Below are positions 23,847-28,093 of a stretch of DNA of 28,093 bases, piece by piece. The notes below the pieces were generated by a model that saw nothing but the letters and a program-made list of their open reading frames with translations, did no database searches and was not told the origin of the DNA. Source of the DNA: Bacteroidales bacterium H4 (lineage in GTDB: Bacteria; Bacteroidota; Bacteroidia; Bacteroidales; Muribaculaceae); NCBI GenBank assembly GCA_001701165.1, contig DAAP01000062.1, positions 1-28,093 of the forward strand, written 5' to 3'. The first letter of the stretch is position 1, and each line of letters opens with the position of its first letter. The translations under genes were made by a program, and so were the position numbers.

Positions 23847-23885
23847 TACCGGCAGTATGTCAAAGCAACAAATCCCTGTCGCTGC

Positions 23886-23905
23886 GGGCGCAATATATTG
23901 CGTTC
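23886..23905. repeat. Degenerate copy of a GGGCGCAAT palindromic element
   Basis: GGGCGCAATATATTGCG followed by TTC is the left arm and centre of the element found intact at 25286-25305; the right end has diverged. It lies between two convergent genes. No T-run follows on either strand, so it is not a standard terminator. Confidence 0.6.
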
Positions 23906-23936
23906 TTACAGAGATTTACGGTTTTTACACGCCGTC

Positions 23937-25127
23937 CTACCGGGTCGTTGTCTTGCTCCCTTGCAGAATTCCGGCGTAAAAATTAAGCAACGCCTGTCGC
24001 ACCTGCGATGCCGACCAATAACGCAGCACGTGGTCGCGACAATGTCCGGCCATGCGTGCACGCACACTGCTGTCGCGCAGCGTATCCATGGCTGCCTCCA
24101 GCGCCTTGGCATCGCCGGGAGCGACAATGACGCCATTGTAATGATTCTCGATAATTTCGCGCGAGCCGTTGATATCCGTCACTATTGACGGCAATCCCAT
24201 GGCTCCGGCTTCCAAGACTACATTAGGGAACCCCTCGCGGTGCGAAGGAAACACAAAGGCGTCTGCCCCGACGAGGTACGGCCGCACATCGGCCTGCTCG
24301 CCAAAGGCGCGTATGCCCGGGTGCGAGGCTATGGTGTCGCGAGTATCCTTGTCCAACGGGTCGAGGTCATCCTCGGTGCGTCCCACCAGCCATAGTCGTG
24401 CGCCGTGGTCCTTGTCGTAGACGTCCGCGAACGCCCGTACCAATTCGGCTATGCCCTTGTCCGCCACGAGCCGTCCCACAAAGACGTACACCATAGAAGC
24501 TTCCGGGTCGTCCCGGCGAAGGGTCTTTGCAGTCTGCTGCACGCCGGGGTCTTCCGGGTTGTAGTATTCGGGGTCGATGCCACGCACATTTCCGTGTCCC
24601 AATATGACCATGGACCGGCGAGTGATGCCGCCGCGCACCATATCATCGCGCACACCGCGCCCTTCGGGATTGATGACAGTGGCGCAACTACACAGCAGAC
24701 GATCCATAGCCTTGAGTATCGAGCGCTTAAGTCCGTGCGAAGTCGGCCATATCAGCCCGGTGAAAGTATGCATGCGGTTGGGTACGCCGGCCAAACGCGC
24801 GGCGAGCATACATATCAGGCCGGCCTTGGGCGTCATCGAGTGTACGAGCCAAGGCCTCTCGCGACGCATAAGCCTATACATACGCCACAGCGAGCGTAAG
24901 TCGCTCAGCGGCGCGATGTGCCGCTGCATGGGTACGCCTATCGTGCGCACACCGGGGAGGTGCGACATCCGCTCCAGCGCTTCGTCAGGATTTGACACGG
25001 CCACAACATCGTATTTATCAACGAGATACGGCAGCATTGGCGCACAAAAAGATTCCAGCGAACTGCCGATGGTAGTAGCACGTATAATTTTAGGTTTTGA
25101 ACCTTCCGAGGCTTTGGATCTTTTCAT
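23937..25127 (-). CDS. Glycosyltransferase family 4, PglA-like
   Basis: This 396-residue GT-B fold glycosyltransferase likely acts at the cytosolic membrane face, adding a sugar to a polyprenyl-linked acceptor. The N-terminal domain has HSMTPKAGLICMLAARLAGV and MHTFTGLIWPT, features shared with PglA and related transferases that act second, after a PglC-type initiator. The C-terminal domain has VFVGRLVADKGIAELVRAF and the donor-binding EX7E motif in SHREGFPNVVLEAGAMG. It is transcribed toward the PglC-like gene and ends 90 bases from it. Its own promoter is at 25358-25389, which leaves a 225-base leader containing a palindromic repeat. Donor and acceptor are not determined. Confidence 0.88.
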   Translation of the reverse strand: MKRSKASEGSKPKIIRATTIGSSLESFCAPMLPYLVDKYDVVAVSNPDEALERMSHLPGVRTIGVPMQRHIAPLSDLRSLWRMYRLMRRERPWLVHSMTPKAGLICMLAARLAGVPNRMHTFTGLIWPTSHGLKRSILKAMDRLLCSCATVINPEGRGVRDDMVRGGITRRSMVILGHGNVRGIDPEYYNPEDPGVQQTAKTLRRDDPEASMVYVFVGRLVADKGIAELVRAFADVYDKDHGARLWLVGRTEDDLDPLDKDTRDTIASHPGIRAFGEQADVRPYLVGADAFVFPSHREGFPNVVLEAGAMGLPSIVTDINGSREIIENHYNGVIVAPGDAKALEAAMDTLRDSSVRARMAGHCRDHVLRYWSASQVRQALLNFYAGILQGSKTTTR

Positions 25128-25285
25128 AATAGCAGGGCTCTTTGGTCGAATGTTGCGGCGCCACTTTCCCCGAGAACACCCGAAGGAGTGTCAAAATAGG
25201 TGTCCGTGCACCTTAACGACAAGGGCGCGAGATGTCATCAAAGGATTATTTACCTGCAATCCGGTATAATATCATTATACTGCGC

Positions 25286-25305
25286 GGGCGTAATGTATTG
25301 CGCCC
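25286..25305. repeat. Palindromic intergenic element GGGCG(T/C)AAT..ATTGCGCCC
   Basis: Arms GGGCGTAAT (25286-25294) and ATTGCGCCC (25297-25305) flank GT with one mismatch, followed by CTACATTG. It lies in the 301-base gap 25128-25428, inside the leader of the minus-strand glycosyltransferase. The rest of that gap holds the promoter at 25358-25389 and a terminator. Similar GGGCGCAATACATTGCGCCC-type elements are, from memory, common between genes in Bacteroidales. Confidence 0.75.
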
Positions 25306-25357
25306 CTACATTGCATTACTATTATGATACACGCTCCCTATGACGCTGCTGTCGATG

Positions 25358-25389
25358 CAAAGTTAGCGCTTTTAGGCGGCATATACAAA
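25358..25389 (-). promoter_or_regulatory. Promoter of the PglA-like gene
   Basis: On the minus strand, TAACTTTG (25365-25358) is preceded by TTTG (25389-25386) with a 20-base spacer. Its upstream element overlaps the T-run of the tRNA terminator. Predicted start is near 25352. Confidence 0.82.
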
Positions 25390-25416
25390 AAAAGCAGGGA
25401 AGTCGTATGACTTCCC
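25387..25416 (-). terminator. Intrinsic terminator of the tRNA gene
   Basis: Perfect 8-bp arms GGGAAGTC (25397-25404) and GACTTCCC (25409-25416) surround a 4-base loop. On the minus strand seven T residues (25393-25387) follow shortly after. It lies 12 bases past the tRNA 3' end. Confidence 0.92.
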
Positions 25417-25428
25417 CGTCAAGTGCTG

Positions 25429-25502
25429 TAGCGGGACCGAGAATTGAACTCGGGACCTCCGGGTTATGAATCCGACGCTCTAACCAGCTGAGCTATCCCG
25501 CC
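25429..25502 (-). tRNA. tRNA-Met (anticodon CAT)
   Basis: Read on the minus strand, 74 bases fold as a standard tRNA. The acceptor is GGCGGGA/TCCCGCT with a terminal G-T pair and discriminator A. The D stem is GCTC/GAGC. The anticodon loop is TTCATAA with anticodon CAT, and the T stem is CCGAG/CTCGG with loop TTCAATT. The anticodon stem TCGGA/CCCGG has an A-C mismatch next to the loop. CCA is not encoded. An elongator Met tRNA is most likely; initiator features are absent. An Ile tRNA with modified CAT is less likely but not excluded by eye. Confidence 0.93.
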
Positions 25503-25514
25503 GTTTTGCGAGTG

Positions 25515-25546
25515 CAAAGTTAAGCACTTTTTTCGGCCCGGCCAAA
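25515..25546 (-). promoter_or_regulatory. Promoter of the tRNA-Met gene
   Basis: On the minus strand, TAACTTTG (25522-25515) follows TTTG (25546-25543) with a 20-base spacer. The predicted start is near 25508, about six bases before the mature tRNA. Confidence 0.85.
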
Positions 25547-25569
25547 TATTTTGCAGCTTTTTTTGTTTT

Positions 25570-25670
25570 TGTAGAGTCAAGTGGCAAGTGCAAAATTAAT
25601 GAATCATTTTGTAGAACTCAATTTTTGGAGTAGAAAAGCCTAATTTTTTCTTAGGTGTAGAGTCAAGTGG
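25570..25670 (+). repeat. 15-bp direct repeat pair TGTAGAGTCAAGTGG
   Basis: Identical copies lie at 25570-25584 and 25656-25670, 86 bases apart. A partial third copy (TGTAGAACTCAA) starts near 25610. The segment between them is AT-rich and holds a small CCTAA/TTAGG hairpin (25639-25655) touching the second copy. It sits between a tRNA gene and a divergent glycosyltransferase. Confidence 0.85.
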
Positions 25671-25685
25671 TCGGTTTTTTTATTC

Positions 25686-25716
25686 TTGCGACATTGTGCA
25701 AAAATTCGTACCTTTG
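25686..25716 (+). promoter_or_regulatory. Promoter of the second glycan operon
   Basis: TTG (25686-25688), a 20-base spacer and TACCTTTG (25709-25716). The first ATG is at 25723, just where transcription is expected to start, so the message may be leaderless or nearly so. Confidence 0.85.
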
Positions 25717-25722
25717 CGCGTT

Positions 25723-26895
25723 ATGGCACGTAAGAGAAAAAGAGTCCTGTTTATCACCGGGCCGCTGAACGGCGGCGGTGCCGAACGCGTCCTGGTAGAC
25801 GTACTACGCCATTGGAATCGCAGGCGTGCCGACGTAGACCTGTTGCAGATCGTGGGCGGCGGCATTCTCGACGCACAGGTGCCGGAATGGGTTGGTCGCT
25901 TGTGTGCCTGGCCGGGATACTGCCGCGACTTTTCGGTGGCGTACAATCTCAGTCGGCGCCTGCATGTGCACGGACCTCTGCGGCACCGACTTCGCCAAGC
26001 CTGTGGCGGCAACCTCGACGGGTATGACGCCGTGGTCAGCTTTCTCGAAGGCCTGCCGCTGTTGTGCCACGCTCTGATTGCGCCCCGTTCGGCTGTGAAT
26101 GTCTCGTGGGTACACTCGGACATCTACACCGCGCCATACGAGCTATCGCAGTTCGGCTGCGAACGGCGCGAACGCCGTGCTTATACAGCCATGGATGCCG
26201 TTGTGGGTGTCAGCGATGGGGTTGTCAATGCCTTCCGCCGTCGTTTTCCCTCGCTTAAGACGATCGAATTGTGCACTATATACAATCCCGTGGATGCCGA
26301 GGCGATATGTACGCAGGCGGCTGTCGCCCCTTTGGACTTTGAAGGCGGGCATCGCGACGGGGTCTTTGACATCGTGGCCGTGGGACGTCTCACCGACCAA
26401 AAGCGCTTTGACCGCCTTGTGCGCCTTGCGACAGCCTTGCCGGGGCATACTTCGCGCCGTTTTCACATCACTATAATCGGCGACGGAGAATTGCGCGACA
26501 ACCTGCAGCAGCAGATAGACGCCGCCGGTGTGAGCGACAGCGTCACCCTTGCCGGATATGCCGCCAATCCCTACGGGCGTATGTCTGACGCCGACCTACT
26601 GGTATCGTGTTCCAATAGCGAGAGTTTCTCTCTGGTGGTAGCCGAAGCCATGGTGCTGGGAGTGCCGGTACTGGCAACGCGCACGGCCGGGCCTTCCGAG
26701 CTTATAGGCGAAGGGACACGTCCCAGGGGCTTGCTGTGCGGACATGCAGACGAGGACATCCTCACCGGAGTCCTTGCGGTGATGGACGATTACGACCTTG
26801 CACGCCGCCGTGCCGATGAGGCTCACCGCTACGCCCTGGCGACATTCGCGCCCCGCACCATCCTTTCACGCATTTACAACCTCCTCGAAGTCTGA
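25723..26895 (+). CDS. Glycosyltransferase family 4
   Basis: This 390-residue GT-B glycosyltransferase should act in surface glycan assembly. The N-terminal domain starts VLFITGPLNGGGAERVLVDVL, a typical GGAER acceptor-side motif, and SWVHSDIYTAPYEL lies mid-domain. The C-terminal domain has DIVAVGRLTDQKRFDRLVRL and ITIIGDGELRDNLQQQI. It also has the EX7E motif in SNSESFSLVVAEAMVLGVPVL. The ATG at 25723 was chosen over the frame opening at 25696 because the promoter -7 element ends at 25716. It is the first gene of an operon with the EpsG-like gene (start 3 bases after its stop) and a further glycosyltransferase. Confidence 0.93.
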   Translation: MARKRKRVLFITGPLNGGGAERVLVDVLRHWNRRRADVDLLQIVGGGILDAQVPEWVGRLCAWPGYCRDFSVAYNLSRRLHVHGPLRHRLRQACGGNLDGYDAVVSFLEGLPLLCHALIAPRSAVNVSWVHSDIYTAPYELSQFGCERRERRAYTAMDAVVGVSDGVVNAFRRRFPSLKTIELCTIYNPVDAEAICTQAAVAPLDFEGGHRDGVFDIVAVGRLTDQKRFDRLVRLATALPGHTSRRFHITIIGDGELRDNLQQQIDAAGVSDSVTLAGYAANPYGRMSDADLLVSCSNSESFSLVVAEAMVLGVPVLATRTAGPSELIGEGTRPRGLLCGHADEDILTGVLAVMDDYDLARRRADEAHRYALATFAPRTILSRIYNLLEV

Positions 26896-26898
26896 GAT

Positions 26899-27987
26899 AT
26901 GGGCCATTCGCTGTTGTTTGCATATCACGACCATATAGCGATAATGAGGCTGGTACTCAGCATTATCGGCTGGATATTTGTGGTCACCTCCATTTCGCGC
27001 AAGCATAATATTAATGCACCGGTATTGTGCGGAGTACTGACTTTGGCTTTTGCAATAGCATGTGCAACCATCCCTCTGGATATGAGTGCGTGGTGGGAAG
27101 ACCACGTAGTGTATTCGTACACCTATATGGGACATGGAGAGCGATATGCCAATGACCCGTTCTTCACATTCTTCACCAATATGGTGCGTGCCACCGGGTT
27201 GCCTTTGAGCTGGTACTTCGGGCTGATAGCTGCGTGGTACGTAGGCGCTTACTGGCTTGCCTGCCGCATCATGACACGCGGCCGGGCGCAGGCGACGCTG
27301 CTTGTAATGATAATGTGCAGCTCGTTCTTCATAGCTTATGGCGTGAATACCATTCGTGCCGGCATGGCCGTTTCAACGGCCATACTGGCGATAGCAATGT
27401 ATTCGCGCAGCCGTATTTGGGCAGGCGTCTTGGCGCTGATAGCCATCAATATCCACTTCTCGGTGGCATTGACCGTATGCGCCTTCGGATTGGCTTTTGT
27501 CCTCAAAAACCCAAAATGGTGCTTGGCATTGTGGTGTCTGTGCCTGCTACTGTCTTTCGGCATGGGTAATACGGTGCAAGACATGCTTGCCGACCTCGTA
27601 ACCGATGAGCGAGCCAAGTATCTCGAGACGGAGATTTCGAAGCAAGCCGGGTTCAATCCTGCGGCGGTAGCCTTGCTCAAAAAAGGCTTCCGCTGGGATT
27701 TCGTCGCGTACTCGCTGCTGCCCATCGTAGTTGGGTGGTATTATATATATGTCAAGAAGTTTGAGGACGGAATGTATAAGCACCTGTATTGTACGTACAT
27801 TATCGCCAACTCCGTTTGGCTGTTGGTGATAGGAGCGTTCTTCACCGATCGCTTCGCTTATCTGTCATGGTGTCTGAACCCGATACTTCTGATGCTGCCG
27901 CTGTGCCGTGCACGGCTTTTCGCGAACCAAAATATGGCGGTGGCGGCCACACTTGCTATGACGATATTAATTGCATACTTCATATAA
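26899..27987 (+). CDS. EpsG/Wzy-like polysaccharide polymerase candidate
   Basis: This 362-residue polytopic membrane protein of the EpsG family has members that work with exopolysaccharide repeat polymerisation. About ten hydrophobic segments are visible, for example LVLSIIGWIFVVTSI, SWYFGLIAAWYVGAYWLACRI and LALWCLCLLLSFGMGNTV. The family hallmark is YGVNTIRAGMAVSTAILAIAMY, with the conserved asparagine and arginine. It is followed by a short intracellular positive loop and INIHFSVALTV, with a conserved histidine region. The ATG at 26899 follows the previous stop directly; an ATG at 26944 (MRLVLSII) would remove 15 hydrophilic residues and is possible. A polymerase role is inferred from family and context. 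Confidence 0.82.
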   Translation: MGHSLLFAYHDHIAIMRLVLSIIGWIFVVTSISRKHNINAPVLCGVLTLAFAIACATIPLDMSAWWEDHVVYSYTYMGHGERYANDPFFTFFTNMVRATGLPLSWYFGLIAAWYVGAYWLACRIMTRGRAQATLLVMIMCSSFFIAYGVNTIRAGMAVSTAILAIAMYSRSRIWAGVLALIAINIHFSVALTVCAFGLAFVLKNPKWCLALWCLCLLLSFGMGNTVQDMLADLVTDERAKYLETEISKQAGFNPAAVALLKKGFRWDFVAYSLLPIVVGWYYIYVKKFEDGMYKHLYCTYIIANSVWLLVIGAFFTDRFAYLSWCLNPILLMLPLCRARLFANQNMAVAATLAMTILIAYFI

Positions 27988-28016
27988 ATCGCAAATATAG
28001 TAAAATTAGTGACGTA

Positions 28017-28093
28017 ATGAATATACTATTTTACAGCAGACACACGTTTGATCCGCAATTTGGTGGTATAGAACAATGTTGTCCTAAACGTTT
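28017..28093 (+). CDS. Glycosyltransferase, N-terminal fragment cut by the window edge
   Basis: The last 77 bases encode MNILFYSRHTFDPQFGGIEQ and a few more residues, open to the edge. A short hydrophobic strand followed by GGIE is the usual beginning of family 4 glycosyltransferases. It starts 29 bases after the EpsG-like stop and is probably in the same operon. Nothing can be said about its specificity. Confidence 0.65.
   Translation, partial: MNILFYSRHTFDPQFGGIEQCCPKR

Noticed and set aside
25429..25502. Initiator tRNA-Met
   Set aside because: It lacks the unpaired first acceptor base pair of an initiator and the three G-C pairs at the anticodon loop; elongator Met fits better.
1401..28000. 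Large opposite-strand and out-of-frame reading frames over the sugar and secreted-protein genes
   Set aside because: They arise from high GC and the skewed codon use of the real genes, are Arg/His/Pro- or Val/Gly-rich and match no family.

Overview
The window looks like a chromosomal segment of a gut-type Bacteroidales bacterium. I infer a member of Muribaculaceae or a close relative from gene content and fairly high GC, but this is unproven. The main support is a repeated Bacteroidota promoter signature, TAnnTTTG, often with TTG/TTTG about 20 bases upstream. It is present at nine or more gene starts, and strong Shine-Dalgarno sequences are absent. Family matches also point this way: a class II aldolase of Bacteroidales type, a conserved Bacteroidales ECF sigma factor, a 29-residue basic protein between HU and RNase E/G, and a large secreted protein with a Por/T9SS-like C-terminus.

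Layout. At 0.2-1.2 kb (minus strand) lies fructose-bisphosphate aldolase with its own promoter and terminator. At 1.5-3.3 kb two overlapping acyltransferases resemble the GlsA/GlsB pair that makes glycine lipids. They are followed by an ArgC-like protein that has lost the catalytic cysteine (3.46-4.43 kb) and a membrane acyltransferase (4.58-5.70 kb). At 5.9-11.8 kb is a nucleotide-sugar block: UDP-glucose dehydrogenase, a DegT-family aminotransferase, GDP-mannose dehydratase, GDP-fucose synthase and a WecA-like phosphoglycosyltransferase. This block runs into an MBL-fold hydrolase whose N-terminus is encoded by repeat DNA. At 12.8-14.3 kb are an HdeD-like membrane protein and a YjjG-like phosphatase. 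At 14.6-17.6 kb are HU, a 29-residue basic protein, a strongly folded non-coding stretch, and RNase E/G with a long low-complexity tail. At 18.2-21.9 kb is a large secreted glucosaminidase with Ig-like and propeller-like repeats. At 22.5-23.0 kb is an ECF sigma gene interrupted by one in-frame TAA. At 23.2-28.1 kb is a second glycan block: PglC-like sugar transferase, three glycosyltransferases (one divergent, one cut by the window edge), an EpsG-like polymerase candidate, and a tRNA-Met(CAT).

How the genes fit together. The first glycan block supplies UDP-glucuronate, an amino sugar and GDP-fucose and can start a polyprenyl-linked glycan. The second supplies a different type of initiating transferase, chain-extending glycosyltransferases and a polymerase. 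Surface polysaccharide or glycoprotein assembly is the main theme, next to lipid acylation and cell-wall hydrolysis.

The most unusual features are the ArgC-like protein with altered active site, the sigma factor with a stop at a conserved tyrosine position, the structured RNA candidate at 15.09-15.28 kb, and a family of 9-bp-period repeats. These repeats fill many spacers and in one case enter a reading frame.
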